Counted from the first letter of the stretch, positions 51,472-60,761 are shown. The stretch is DNA of 64,000 bases from Candidatus Saccharimonadota bacterium (GCA_030528355.1 JAUMZA010000002.1:43070-107069), one strand, 5' to 3'. A program made the numbers and translations. Notes: generated by a model from the sequence alone, not told the origin.

Positions 51472-52222
51472 GCTCTAGCACCTCCTTGGCCACAGCCTTG
51501 TATGCCCGAGCACCTTTGCTCCACTTGTCGTACTCACCAATTGGCACCCCATGACTTGGTGCTTCCGCAAGGCGAATATTGCGTGGAATTGTCTGCTTAA
51601 ACACCTTACCAGGGAAGTGTTTTTTGATCTCTTCGTGTACTTGCTGACTTAAGCTTGTCCGACTATCTACCATTGTAGGCAGCACGCCCAACAAGTCTAG
51701 TACCGGGTTCATATTTTTGCGCACCAACTTCATCGTTTCAAGCAATTGCCCAAGTCCTTCCAAGGCATAAAATTCTGCCTGCACCGGCAGCAATACGTAG
51801 CGAGCCGCAATCAGCCCGTTGACGGTGAGTAAGCTCAAGCTTGGCGGACTATCGATAATTACAATATCAAATTCTGGTGCCTGCTCAATCGCTGTACGCA
51901 AACGCCCAAAACGACGATTTGCCTGGGCTAGCTCCGCCTCTGTATTGGCAAGATGTGGCGTAGTGGGAGCAAGCCATAAGTTTTCGTATTCCGTGCGGAT
52001 AATCACATCCTTAAGTTGCTTTTTCTCAAGCATGACATCACTCATTGTCGCAGTTAACGATTCCTTATCCACCCCAAGTCCGCTTGTTGCGTTCCCTTGC
52101 GGGTCGAAGTCAACCAATAGCACTTTTTTACCCATTTTTGCAAGGTAATACGCAATATTGACCGCACTGGTTGTCTTGCCAACGCCACCCTTTTGATTTG
52201 TTACAGAAATTACTACTGCCAT
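51461..52222 (-). CDS. parA: Chromosome partitioning ATPase ParA/Soj
   Basis: 253 residues. The deviant Walker A KGGVGKTTSAVN is at about residues 10-21, Walker A' LLVDFDPQGN at about 35-44, and Walker B DIVIIDSPPSLSLLT. It forms the ATP-bound DNA gradient that moves ParB-parS. Coupled to parB. These genes are usually near the origin of replication, but no dnaA, gidA or rnpA is seen here. Confidence 0.97.
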   Translation of the reverse strand: MAVVISVTNQKGGVGKTTSAVNIAYYLAKMGKKVLLVDFDPQGNATSGLGVDKESLTATMSDVMLEKKQLKDVIIRTEYENLWLAPTTPHLANTEAELAQANRRFGRLRTAIEQAPEFDIVIIDSPPSLSLLTVNGLIAARYVLLPVQAEFYALEGLGQLLETMKLVRKNMNPVLDLLGVLPTMVDSRTSLSQQVHEEIKKHFPGKVFKQTIPRNIRLAEAPSHGVPIGEYDKWSKGARAYKAVAKEVLERVG

Positions 52223-52287
52223 TATCCGTTTCCCCTTATGCTATCTCTATTATAGCACGAACACTCCTGACCAGCCGTGAAAAATAG

Positions 52288-53292
52288 CTATTTTTGCTGC
52301 CCAAATGTACTTTTATGCACTAGGGTAAGCCCCGTAGCAACCCCAAGTACCGCCATTGCCGAAATAAACAAACTTACCGCCACGCCACCGCTGATAAAAT
52401 AGCGGAACGAAAACGCAATAATCGATAGTACTAAAAATATCGCAGCCACAATAAACGAGGCTCGCTTTTTATGTGATATGCCCCGATAAAACAACAGCGA
52501 CAGTGCAGCTAACATCGCCAAGTGCCATAAGGCGGCGTTGGTCGGGGAGAGCGTAAATATAAAGATAGCCAATAGCGTCAGTAACTGCCCCACCACCATA
52601 AAACCCTCTCTCAGCTCAGAATAATATTGCCGCCAAGTCACCCCATACGCTACCGCAGGCAGTGCAGTGGTAAGTAGCAGAGTAACTGCCTGATAAATTG
52701 ACAGTGTGTGCACCTGGCCATCTAGCTGTAAGGTGCCGATAACTACACAAATCACTGCCACCCACAGCGCTAATGTCGCCATACCTAGTGCAAATGCGCT
52801 CCGCACCACTCTATCATAACCAATGTGTAATACTCCAATAGCCATAAAACCGGCCGTCAGCACATAGAGTGACAAACTAAATGTCATAACATACCCTGCC
52901 CGCAGTGCGTCAACTGCATATAGCGGCACAAGACACCACGACCACGACCCTGCAAGCAATAGTGCGCGTGAAATGCCACCAGCCAGCAAGCCATCACCCG
53001 TGCGACGACGTGCCACCATAGCCGGTATCCATAACACCATAGCTGCTAGTGCCGCCAATAGCATACGAGCAATGTTTAGCTCCGGCACAGATAACACAAT
53101 TGCAAACTGCAACGCCGCACACAACACTGCTCCGCCCGCAAAAAACATCCAGTCACTCAGGTGAATCTGCCCCGATATTCTATGGTCAGCACCCAAACTA
53201 CCCTGCCGCATCACACGGCCTAATTCTTCAACCGTCGCCCCAGACTCTCGCAATAAGGCAGCGGCTTTTTGCAATGCAACTTGTTTATCCAT
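52288..53292 (-). CDS. DUF2157 membrane protein
   Basis: 334 residues. The N-terminal soluble segment (KAAALLRESGATVEELGRV) is typical for DUF2157, followed by about nine membrane helices. Function unknown in the family. Its start overlaps the stop of the gene at 53292-53909, so the two are coupled. Confidence 0.8.
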   Translation of the reverse strand: MDKQVALQKAAALLRESGATVEELGRVMRQGSLGADHRISGQIHLSDWMFFAGGAVLCAALQFAIVLSVPELNIARMLLAALAAMVLWIPAMVARRRTGDGLLAGGISRALLLAGSWSWCLVPLYAVDALRAGYVMTFSLSLYVLTAGFMAIGVLHIGYDRVVRSAFALGMATLALWVAVICVVIGTLQLDGQVHTLSIYQAVTLLLTTALPAVAYGVTWRQYYSELREGFMVVGQLLTLLAIFIFTLSPTNAALWHLAMLAALSLLFYRGISHKKRASFIVAAIFLVLSIIAFSFRYFISGGVAVSLFISAMAVLGVATGLTLVHKSTFGQQK

Positions 53293-53909
53293 TACGCACC
53301 TACCCAGCCAATAAACAAGATATCTCGTGCGTAATATGAGTTAACGTCACCCTGTAAATATACTGGTTTATATGTACGGCCTTTTTGCAATGTCCAGCCA
53401 GTTTGCCGATTGTCGTGCGAATAGAAAAACAAAATACCAGAATCTACACCATCATGACGCACCAATGCGTACCCATCCTTAGATCGCCTATTGGTAGTTA
53501 GCTGCAGTGCATTTACTTCTTCTATAGAAAGTTCATCAGATTCTTGCCGCTGCTGGCTGTACCGAAAGAACTTTACCCCGTCACTGCCGCCTCGCAATAT
53601 GTATGCCTCTCCATCCTTGGCCGCAGGCGGCACTGTAGTCACCTTACCCTCTTTCGTCACAATAATTTCATCATCACAGCCGCCACTGCAAGTTGCATAT
53701 ACAAAATCATACTGCGGCCTTGCCGTCATCTGTGGCCAATAAAACGCAAGCATCACCCCTATAAATAGTACGATTGGTGCGATAAATAACACCCACATAA
53801 CCCAGGAATATTTTGGTGCAGGTGGCGTAGGTGACACCTCTCCCGTTGCTGTACTTTTTGTACCTGCCGTATGCTTTATATTGTGTATAGCTGCTGACTG
53901 CTTGCCCAT
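53292..53909 (-). CDS. Single-pass membrane protein coupled to DUF2157
   Basis: 205 residues: hydrophilic N-terminus, one TM helix (VMWVLFIAPIVLFIGVMLAFYW), then an external domain that ends in GDVNSYYARDILFIGWVGA. DUF2157-type proteins are often followed by a small protein carrying a GDYxxLxY motif; GDVNSYYA is at the right place and could be a variant, which is an inference. A TATAAT-like stretch is not clear. Function unknown. Confidence 0.7.
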   Translation of the reverse strand: MGKQSAAIHNIKHTAGTKSTATGEVSPTPPAPKYSWVMWVLFIAPIVLFIGVMLAFYWPQMTARPQYDFVYATCSGGCDDEIIVTKEGKVTTVPPAAKDGEAYILRGGSDGVKFFRYSQQRQESDELSIEEVNALQLTTNRRSKDGYALVRHDGVDSGILFFYSHDNRQTGWTLQKGRTYKPVYLQGDVNSYYARDILFIGWVGA

Positions 53910-53973
53910 AGATACCCTCTATCGTTATTACTACCCTCATTGTACTACACTGCGGCACACTATCAAACTAATA

Positions 53974-53998
53974 TCACCCCGCTGCTATGGCGGGGTGA
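53974..53998 (-). terminator. Terminator of rplU
   Basis: TCACCCCGC pairs with GCGGGGTGA around a 7-nt loop, followed on the minus strand by TATTAGTTT. Confidence 0.65.
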
Positions 53999-54007
53999 GT
54001 ATCGGCA

Positions 54008-54319
54008 TTATTTAATGCTAGTGATTTCGATGCGGCTGTGCTTTTGGCGGTGGCCAGTTTCTTTGTGTACACGCTTTTTCGCCTTGTAGCGGATAATGCG
54101 TAGCTTATCACCTTTTACCAGTTCGTCCACTACCTTTGCGGTTACCTTCACACCTTTAACGGTTGGGGTACCGACAGTGGTAGTGTCACCGTCAATCACC
54201 AAGAGTGCTTCAGTCTTGAGCTCTTTTGTGCCTTCCGGGAGGAGATCCACCAGGAGGGTCTCTTTTTCAGCAACAAGATATTGTTTGCCGCCTACTTTAA
54301 TGACTGCTTTCTTTGCCAT
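54008..54319 (-). CDS. rplU: 50S ribosomal protein L21
   Basis: 103 residues with the bL21 pattern: AVIKVGGKQYLVAE at the N-terminus and KLRIIRYKAKKRVHKETGHRQKHSRIEI at the C-terminus. GAGGAA precedes the ATG. It is separated from rpmA (3532), its usual neighbour. Confidence 0.96.
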   Translation of the reverse strand: MAKKAVIKVGGKQYLVAEKETLLVDLLPEGTKELKTEALLVIDGDTTTVGTPTVKGVKVTAKVVDELVKGDKLRIIRYKAKKRVHKETGHRQKHSRIEITSIK

Positions 54320-54390
54320 ATATTCCTCTTACAATTAATTATTCAATCCCATTAATTGTATCAGATACAGCCTAAAAATGCAATATGTCT

Positions 54391-54681
54391 TTACTTTGCA
54401 AGCTGTGCTCGCTTTTCGGCAAGATAATCACCCAGCAGTGCCGCATATAATTCTTGCGTATTAACCACGTGCTGCTCAAGCCACAGGCGTGCCGCAACCG
54501 CATCATTTTCTTCCTGAATCTTCTCAAATTCGGCCCGCTGTTCGTCGGTTAGCATCTCATCTACCATCATCATGAGTCGGTTTTCGACCACTGCCTCTAC
54601 GCTCTGTATGATTTCTTGCTGCACATCAGCCGGTGCATCCTCCATGCGTAAGGCTTGTAAAATTTGTGTGTTACTATCCAT
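54391..54681 (-). CDS. Small acidic helical protein resembling DUF5663
   Basis: 96 residues, soluble. LMMMVDEMLTDEQRAEFEKIQEENDAVAARLWLEQHV resembles the centre of the protein at 36333 (L-T-E-Q-x-x-E-x-E-x-L/I-Q-E). AAGGAT precedes the ATG and TATACT lies about 35 nt upstream. It precedes the large surface-type gene block. Function unknown. Confidence 0.65.
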   Translation of the reverse strand: MDSNTQILQALRMEDAPADVQQEIIQSVEAVVENRLMMMVDEMLTDEQRAEFEKIQEENDAVAARLWLEQHVVNTQELYAALLGDYLAEKRAQLAK

Positions 54682-54725
54682 TTTTGTGTAAATCCTTTAT
54701 CTTACTATGTTAGTATACTACGTAT

Positions 54726-56837
54726 TTAGCTATGCCACAAACCACGGCTTTGCATCCATTCCTGAATTGCTTCAGGTACGCCATTTTCCCATGATGCTCC
54801 GCCAGGGTTGCTTAGTCGCACATCCGAACCATACATATAGGTGTCAGTTGGGGCGGCATCAATGTTGATATAATCCTGGCCAAACGTATCTACCAAGTAG
54901 TTGTGTAGCTCTACCGACTGCTCAGGGCTTAAGTTCTGGCCATTCGCCTGGGCAAACTGTGTAAGCTCGTTAGTGTAGCCACTACCATATTCAACGGTGA
55001 AATTTTGACCTTCCAAGGCCTGAACTGGCTCAGCCTCCGGAGTCGGTGTCGTTTCTGCTGGTGGCTGCACACTTGCTTTCACCTCTTGGGCTGGCGTGTC
55101 CGTCATAAACGAACCAACCTGCTCTCGCAGCATTGCCCCGCCATTAAAGCCCAATCCCGCTGCGGTTGCGCCTAGTGCCGAAGCAATCTTCATACGACGA
55201 CGGTTTCCAAGCACTTCGTCGTTCGTGCGCTGTTCAGTCTGCTCGTTCACCAGTGCGTAATTCACCTCACCCGTTTCGGCATCACGGTACTCGCCTTGTT
55301 GAATCGCAGATTGCTTTGCTTCAATATCCTGCTTCGCTTGCATGTCCGCCATTGCCATCGTACGACCATCACCAAGCCGCACTTCTGCGTTCGCTCGTCG
55401 CTTGGTTACATGGTTGGCAATCGCTGCACCAGCCCCAGCTCCAGCTGCTGCAAATGCGTACGAACCAGCTGCAACCGTACCTACAGCCAAGCCACCGGTC
55501 AAGCCAATAGCAACACCAGTACCTACAACAATACCAGCCTTCTTTAACTTACCAGACACACCCTTTTGGTTCACCCACCAGTTAACAAATTTATTGGTTG
55601 GCTTACTCTGTTCCATGCGAGCATCACGAATGCCAGCTTCTAGCAAAAAGTCGTTATCAAGCAGTGTTCGTACAACCGTAGAGTTTCGTACCATTTCACT
55701 ATAGCCAGCCTGCTCGAGTTGTGTTTCAAGGTCTGCGATAGCCACCTCAACTGCAGCCTCATATTCATCACGTAACTCAAATTGCTTGGCACTGGTTTTA
55801 TTATTAATCGTATCAAACAGCTTGCTCATGCCAGGAATCTTTCGCAGCAACCTGTTTGTGAGTGCACTATCGCTCATCGCCAAACGCTTCCAGGTGGCAT
55901 TTCTTTCTTTCGCAACTGCTGCCGCATAACTCGAACGTGCTTCACCCAAGGCCGCCATTATTTCAGGCGGTAATTCGATAGCTGGCGTATTCTTGGCTTC
56001 GCCAGTAGCTTTGTCCTTTTCTGTCTCATCTGGTGCAGAATCAGACGCTTCTTCGCTGATAGTTTTAGCTTCTTTTGGCTCTGTCTCCAGAGCGGCCTCT
56101 TCCGTTGTCTCCTTCTCTTCATCACCATAGATACCTTCAATAATGGCATCCAAATCTCGCTCACCAGCTTCTTCAGTAATTACTTCTCGTTCAATATTGT
56201 GATACAAACGGTTTTCAAGGTGCCACTCGGCTGCAAGCATAGCTTCTTTATCGCCTGCCAGCCGGGCATCACGGGCGAGCTGAATTAAATCTTTCGTGCC
56301 AAGTGTATCATATCGCTCATCTTTGGCTACTTCTGCACCCTTCTCTGTCGATTCACTTGTTTCATGGGGAGATTGTTCAGTATCGGTGCCCTTTTTTACG
56401 CCGTCTTTATCTTCGTAGATATTTTTAAGGATAAAATTAAGATGTCGCTCACCAGCCTCTTCACTGATAATGCCGTTTTCAATCGCTGTATGCAAACGCT
56501 GCTCGATATGACCTTCCGCATCAAGCATAACGCCTTTATCGCCTGCCAGCCGGGCATCACGGGCAAGCTGAATCAACTCCTTCATACCAAGATCTTCATA
56601 CGCCTTCCGAGTGTGAGCTTCTGGCGTAGTGGCAGTTTCATTCATCACCTCGTCGTAACGTGCCCACTCACGCTGCAATTCGTAGCGCTCCTTGGCATTA
56701 CCCGCAGATTCAACTGCCTGCGGTGCCTCTGGGCGTTGTGCAATATATTCTTCAAATGTCATCCCCTGCTCGTCCTGTGGCGATTCAGGGCTCTGCTCGA
56801 CAATTACGACGTGCATTTTAGGTGCTTTCTCTGCCAT
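54726..56837 (-). CDS. Large acidic membrane-associated protein with internal duplication
   Basis: 703 residues. An N-terminal EYIAQRPEAP motif (residues 30-39) is shared with the protein at 60762. Residues 80-143 and 176-239 are a tandem duplication (both with LIQLARDARLAGDK and ITEEAGER-like segments). A long acidic linker and a coiled-coil region follow. Then come a glycine/alanine-rich hydrophobic stretch (near residues 430-470, VAIGLTGGLAVGTVAAG) and GLGFNGG, a motif also in 58503. The C-terminus (VEYGSGYTNELTQFAQANGQ) looks like an external domain, perhaps LysM-like or related, but I cannot assign it. Strong promoter upstream. Confidence 0.8.
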   Translation of the reverse strand: MAEKAPKMHVVIVEQSPESPQDEQGMTFEEYIAQRPEAPQAVESAGNAKERYELQREWARYDEVMNETATTPEAHTRKAYEDLGMKELIQLARDARLAGDKGVMLDAEGHIEQRLHTAIENGIISEEAGERHLNFILKNIYEDKDGVKKGTDTEQSPHETSESTEKGAEVAKDERYDTLGTKDLIQLARDARLAGDKEAMLAAEWHLENRLYHNIEREVITEEAGERDLDAIIEGIYGDEEKETTEEAALETEPKEAKTISEEASDSAPDETEKDKATGEAKNTPAIELPPEIMAALGEARSSYAAAVAKERNATWKRLAMSDSALTNRLLRKIPGMSKLFDTINNKTSAKQFELRDEYEAAVEVAIADLETQLEQAGYSEMVRNSTVVRTLLDNDFLLEAGIRDARMEQSKPTNKFVNWWVNQKGVSGKLKKAGIVVGTGVAIGLTGGLAVGTVAAGSYAFAAAGAGAGAAIANHVTKRRANAEVRLGDGRTMAMADMQAKQDIEAKQSAIQQGEYRDAETGEVNYALVNEQTEQRTNDEVLGNRRRMKIASALGATAAGLGFNGGAMLREQVGSFMTDTPAQEVKASVQPPAETTPTPEAEPVQALEGQNFTVEYGSGYTNELTQFAQANGQNLSPEQSVELHNYLVDTFGQDYINIDAAPTDTYMYGSDVRLSNPGGASWENGVPEAIQEWMQSRGLWHS
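56121..56312 (-). repeat. Internal gene repeat, copy 2
   Basis: Codes residues 176-239 of the 703-residue protein; paired with 56409-56600. A 30-nt stretch around the LAGDK codons is nearly identical between the two copies, pointing to recent duplication. Confidence 0.8.
56409..56600 (-). repeat. Internal gene repeat, copy 1
   Basis: Codes residues 80-143 of the 703-residue protein; see copy 2. Confidence 0.8.
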
Positions 56838-56893
56838 AGTAGTAGATTTCCTTTGCGTAAAGCTATGTTTATATTTGTGTGTTATATGATATT

Positions 56894-56922
56894 ATACTAT
56901 CACAAAACAGCATAAAAGTCAA
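56894..56922 (-). promoter_or_regulatory. Promoter of the 703-residue protein gene
   Basis: TTGACT (56917-56922), 17-nt spacer, TAGTAT (56894-56899). The -35 and spacer closely resemble those of cassette 1 at 17389. Confidence 0.75.
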
Positions 56923-56981
56923 TAATAAAACACCGTTTTTGCAAAAAACGCAATAATATTTCTATCTCAATCTTCTCACGC

Positions 56982-57017
56982 AAAAACGCCCCGCTACACT
57001 TGATAGCTAGGGCGTTT
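56982..57017 (-). terminator. Terminator of the LPKTG protein gene
   Basis: AAACGCCC pairs with GGGCGTTT, followed on the minus strand by T5. Confidence 0.75.
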
Positions 57018-57035
57018 GCAATAGTGCTAGGTTGA

Positions 57036-58469
57036 CTATTTTTTATCTGAGGTTTCAGTGTGCTCGTGGCGTTCTTTCACCAATTTTGGTGCGTCTTCCA
57101 CCACTGATGCATCACTACCCGCCAACATTCGCTTCATGTCTTGGCGACTCTTATACCAGTAAACCACTGCAGCAACCAAGGCGATTAAGCCAATTGAACT
57201 AAGTACCATTTCGGCAGGACCAGTCTTTGGCAAGGTGCCAGCGGCGTCGACACAGTTACCCTTTTCGTCAACAATCTGACCAGGTTGTGGCACGCAGCCG
57301 TTTGCACAGCGAGCATCACCATGCGGGATACCTGGCTTACATTCATTTGGCTTACATGGATTTTCAACCGTTACAGTTGCGGTAGCTTGCTTGTTGCCGT
57401 TTGGCGTAATAATTGTACCGTAGTTTACCAATTCGTTAGTGCCACATTTTTCCAGCTTATCGATAGTTGCACTAAAGCGCAGTGCTGCATTCCCACGTGG
57501 GGCATACGAGCCGATGTTCGCACCGGTAGTAGTGACACCGTCTTTATCTGGTGTACCGGTTGGATGTTTCGAGTTGGCCAAAATTGTCGAACCAGCTACA
57601 TAGCTCATACCGCCTGGCAATGCATCCTTAATAATCACATTGTCTTGCTGAACGGTGCCAGTGTTTTGGTAGCTAATCAAAAAGTCAACTTTTTCACCTA
57701 GCTTAGCAACAATTTTATCCTTCCATTCTTTCTCGCCAGCTTTACGCACCTGCTTTTTGATAGTAAAGTTTGGTGCATCGGCACGGAACTTGAAGGTTAC
57801 ATAGCCAGAATATTCATTACAACCTGGCAATAAGCCGTTTAGACTATCATACCCAAGGTGTGTACCGGTTGCCGAAAATAGTGCATCTGGCAACTTTTTA
57901 TCATTAACGCCACCCTTTGATTTTACGACTGCAGAACCAGGGATGTATCGCAAGGCAACATCGGCGGTTGCAGTCATATATGAGTTGTCGTGTACGGTGC
58001 CTGGGTTGGCATTATCTGCACTAATATACCCGGTAATACCGGTTCGCTCGCCCGCCTTTAAGCCACCAGGCATGGCCATGCGAAGGCGTGCATTTTGTGC
58101 AATACCCTTTTTACCATGGGCAGCATCGTTAAGAGTTTTTGAGGCGTTATTATGGAAGTACACATATACTTCATATTCTTTGCCCGGTTGCACCTTTGTG
58201 TCATCGCTAAAGGCAGAAGCTGGTGCGGTTGCCTCTTTAATGCGAACAAAGTTACGCTCATCCCCGTATGCAGGGTTATTAGTGATAGAGTTAAAGGTAA
58301 CGTAATCGGCCGGCTTTTCGATCGTAAAGGTAGGTCGGTCAGGCCCCCATGCCAATACGGATGAGCCGGTCGCAAGTACGACAAGCCCTGCCGCCAATAC
58401 GCCACCTAGGCGAGCTGGCACACTGGTATACAGTGTACGCAGCTTGCTGGTGTGCTGGTGTGTCTTCAT
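57036..58469 (-). CDS. Secreted DUF11-type surface protein with LPKTG motif
   Basis: 477 residues. Signal peptide (LGGVLAAGLVVLATGSSVLAWG), then Ig-like beta domains; the second (about residues 215-370, FTIKKQVRKAGEKEWKD to NYGTIITP) has the DUF11 pattern YQNTGTVQQDNVIIKDALPGGMSYV. A cysteine-rich linker follows, then LPKTG at residues 413-417 and a TM helix. The tail after the helix is about 38 residues, longer than in classical sortase substrates. It may be sortase-anchored or simply membrane-anchored; no sortase is in the window. It lies 33 nt behind 58503, so they share a transcript, and AAGGAG precedes the ATG. Confidence 0.88.
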   Translation of the reverse strand: MKTHQHTSKLRTLYTSVPARLGGVLAAGLVVLATGSSVLAWGPDRPTFTIEKPADYVTFNSITNNPAYGDERNFVRIKEATAPASAFSDDTKVQPGKEYEVYVYFHNNASKTLNDAAHGKKGIAQNARLRMAMPGGLKAGERTGITGYISADNANPGTVHDNSYMTATADVALRYIPGSAVVKSKGGVNDKKLPDALFSATGTHLGYDSLNGLLPGCNEYSGYVTFKFRADAPNFTIKKQVRKAGEKEWKDKIVAKLGEKVDFLISYQNTGTVQQDNVIIKDALPGGMSYVAGSTILANSKHPTGTPDKDGVTTTGANIGSYAPRGNAALRFSATIDKLEKCGTNELVNYGTIITPNGNKQATATVTVENPCKPNECKPGIPHGDARCANGCVPQPGQIVDEKGNCVDAAGTLPKTGPAEMVLSSIGLIALVAAVVYWYKSRQDMKRMLAGSDASVVEDAPKLVKERHEHTETSDKK

Positions 58470-58502
58470 TCTGTGTTCTCCTTTTTATGTTATATTGCGT
58501 AT

Positions 58503-60599
58503 CTACTGGGTGGTAATCTCGGATTCTGTCCCCGCACTATCCTGGCCCGTTGCCCCTTCCATCTGGACGGCCTCTTCTATTGCGGAACCAATGCTTTGGT
58601 TGAGATCAATCTTCGCTGCTTCTTCTGTCCAGCCTTGGGTGCCAACTTCAGCAGTAATACCGCTGCGGTCACCATCACCTGTACCAATCACAGCTTCTGC
58701 CGCTTGGCCGCCAACTTGCTCTTGCGAAACTTGGCTACCTGGCTGCTGATGATACACCTCCTCGGTCTGCTTTTGCACCGGCTGCTCTACCGCCCCAGCC
58801 TCAGCGTCCGGAGCTTCTTCGATATGCACATAATCAGCTGGGTTCTCTGATTTCGGCTCTAAATCTACCTGTGGCTGCTCTTCAACCGGAGGTGGAGGCA
58901 CTACCACATTTTCCTCTGGCTTTTCCTCAATTGGTGGGGGAGGGGTTTCACCAGTTGGCGGATTTGCTGGTGGATTTTCCGGTGGCGTCTCTGGCGGTGG
59001 GCCAGATGGCGGCACCTCTTGTGATGGTGGAGGGCCAGATGGTGGCACTTCACCGCCACCTTGCGGTGGTGTTTCCGGTGGAGGTACTTCACCGCCACCC
59101 TGCGGCATAACTAGATCTGCTATCTCTGCTGGAACAGCATCACCGCCACCCTGCGGCAAGGCTACTTCTGCTGGTGGTTGCCTAAATATCAGCTGACCAC
59201 ACCGATCCCTAAATTCAAGGGCTTGCCCTACACCATTCTTATCCGTATAGTGCATTACGGTTACACCACTTTCGCCGTTTGTGACATAATCGTCGTAAGA
59301 CATAATCACACCCTGTTCGGTACCAGCACCGTAGTAGCTACCATAGCTTTCGTTTGCCCCAATTGCACGGCCCTCGCTAAAGTATGGCCCTGCACCGGTA
59401 AACTTATCCCACATCTCCCGAGCAAACTCTATATCACTTTCCATACGAGCCTGAGCCTCAGCCGCAGTCATACCCTCTTCAAGCAAGTCCATGTTTTCAA
59501 GCACGATAGAGAACTCACCAGGCGAACTCCGCAAACCTTCCTGCAGGCTTTCACCACGAGCAGCAGCGTCAACCCCTTCTAGTGGCGGCATCCAGTCATG
59601 TGCCCCCAGCTTACCTTCTTGATTAAAGATATCTTCAGCAGTAAGATAGCCATCAAACATATTACCAAGACGGTTGCCGCCAGCACCTTCTGCCCCAGCG
59701 ATATCCATTGCAATAATCTCTTTGCTGCCGCCGCTGCCACCATTAAATCCTAGGCCATTATCGAGCCAGTCAACACCCGTACTAAAACCACTGGCTTCCA
59801 TACCCTGCCTTGCTTGGTAGATTTTTGTGGCCAGCACCGCACCACCAACGGCCACCGCACCGAGAGCAAGCAATCGCTTATTGCGTTTTTTGCGTTTTTC
59901 GTGCTGTTCATCGGTTTCACCAGCTCGACGCTCAGCTGCTTTTTGGTTTCTTTTCTGCATGAACTGAGAGATTGCATACGGCATGTTCGCAAATTTCGCC
60001 CCTGCAGTATCCCATATACGGCGAAGAATATTACCCCGTACCGGCTCCTGATTAAGCGTCTCTGCTACCTCCTGAGCTTCGGCGGTAGTTGGAATATCAC
60101 GGTTGCGTGGCCCTGGCTGTTTTTCTGCAGCAGCTTCATCAAGTGCTGCATCTTTTTCTGCAGACAAGCGAGTTTTTTCTTTGGCTTCAACTGCCTGTTC
60201 AGCTGCCTGTGTCGTATCGCTAGCTGGCATTTCACCATGTAGCGGTACATTTTCATACTTTTTATAGATAGCAAAGGTGCCATTTGCCAAGTATTGACCC
60301 TTACTAATCACCTTACCATCGGCATCACGTAGATTGGCCTCGTTTTTTGAATCGGCCAAGATTTTTTGCATATCTTTGTTGATAAGATTGGTACGCTCAT
60401 CAATTTTATCTGCCAATTTAGCAAACTCTTCCGGTGTAGCTTTCCTGCCAAGCTCTGCTTCGTACTGATCACGAACCATCGCCTCAGCAATTAGCCGCAC
60501 CTGGCTCACAGGCTTCTTTTCTTGCCCCTGTTCTTGCTCTTTGTTCTGCACCGGCTCCTGCTCTTGCGAGGCAGCTGGTGCGATTTTTCGTTCCGACAT
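58503..60599 (-). CDS. Large membrane protein with proline/glycine-rich external region
   Basis: 698 residues. An acidic, glutamine-rich N-terminal head (about 240 residues) is followed by a TM helix (LLALGAVAVGGAVLATKIY), then DNGLGFNGG, an external domain of about 170 residues, and a long proline/glycine-rich region with repeats such as PQGGGEVPP and PPSGPPP. An acidic C-terminus without a second TM follows. The GFNGG motif directly after the glycine-rich helix is also found in 54726. The proline region could cross the wall. Promoter TTGACA-17-TAAACT upstream and GGAG before the ATG. Function unknown. Confidence 0.8.
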   Translation of the reverse strand: MSERKIAPAASQEQEPVQNKEQEQGQEKKPVSQVRLIAEAMVRDQYEAELGRKATPEEFAKLADKIDERTNLINKDMQKILADSKNEANLRDADGKVISKGQYLANGTFAIYKKYENVPLHGEMPASDTTQAAEQAVEAKEKTRLSAEKDAALDEAAAEKQPGPRNRDIPTTAEAQEVAETLNQEPVRGNILRRIWDTAGAKFANMPYAISQFMQKRNQKAAERRAGETDEQHEKRKKRNKRLLALGAVAVGGAVLATKIYQARQGMEASGFSTGVDWLDNGLGFNGGSGGSKEIIAMDIAGAEGAGGNRLGNMFDGYLTAEDIFNQEGKLGAHDWMPPLEGVDAAARGESLQEGLRSSPGEFSIVLENMDLLEEGMTAAEAQARMESDIEFAREMWDKFTGAGPYFSEGRAIGANESYGSYYGAGTEQGVIMSYDDYVTNGESGVTVMHYTDKNGVGQALEFRDRCGQLIFRQPPAEVALPQGGGDAVPAEIADLVMPQGGGEVPPPETPPQGGGEVPPSGPPPSQEVPPSGPPPETPPENPPANPPTGETPPPPIEEKPEENVVVPPPPVEEQPQVDLEPKSENPADYVHIEEAPDAEAGAVEQPVQKQTEEVYHQQPGSQVSQEQVGGQAAEAVIGTGDGDRSGITAEVGTQGWTEEAAKIDLNQSIGSAIEEAVQMEGATGQDSAGTESEITTQ

Positions 60600-60666
60600 G
60601 GTGTGGTGACTCCTTGTCTATGTCTATATGTTGTTTGTGTTGTATTTACTTATTATTCTATGTGTG

Positions 60667-60695
60667 AGTTTAGCATAAGTATAATTTTGTGTCAA
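60667..60695 (-). promoter_or_regulatory. Promoter of the 58503-57036 operon
   Basis: TTGACA (60690-60695), 17-nt spacer, TAAACT (60667-60672); leader about 60 nt. Confidence 0.75.
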
Positions 60696-60713
60696 ATATT
60701 TTACCCTACAAAA

Positions 60714-60739
60714 TACCACCCCTACAAACAGGGGTGGTA
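60714..60739 (-). terminator. Terminator of the gene at 60762
   Basis: TACCACCCCT pairs with AGGGGTGGTA around a 6-nt loop; on the minus strand TTTTGT follows. Confidence 0.75.
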
Positions 60740-60761
60740 CGTGTACGATATGCTGTAAAAA

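Noticed and set aside
50581-52222. Origin of replication or parS near parAB
   Set aside because: No dnaA, DnaA-box cluster or parS-like palindrome (TGTTTCACGTGAAACA type) was found around parAB.
58880-59160. Minisatellite-like repeats with possible plus-strand proteins
   Set aside because: The periodicity is explained by the PQGGG and PPSGPPP repeats of the minus-strand protein; plus-strand frames there are shadows.
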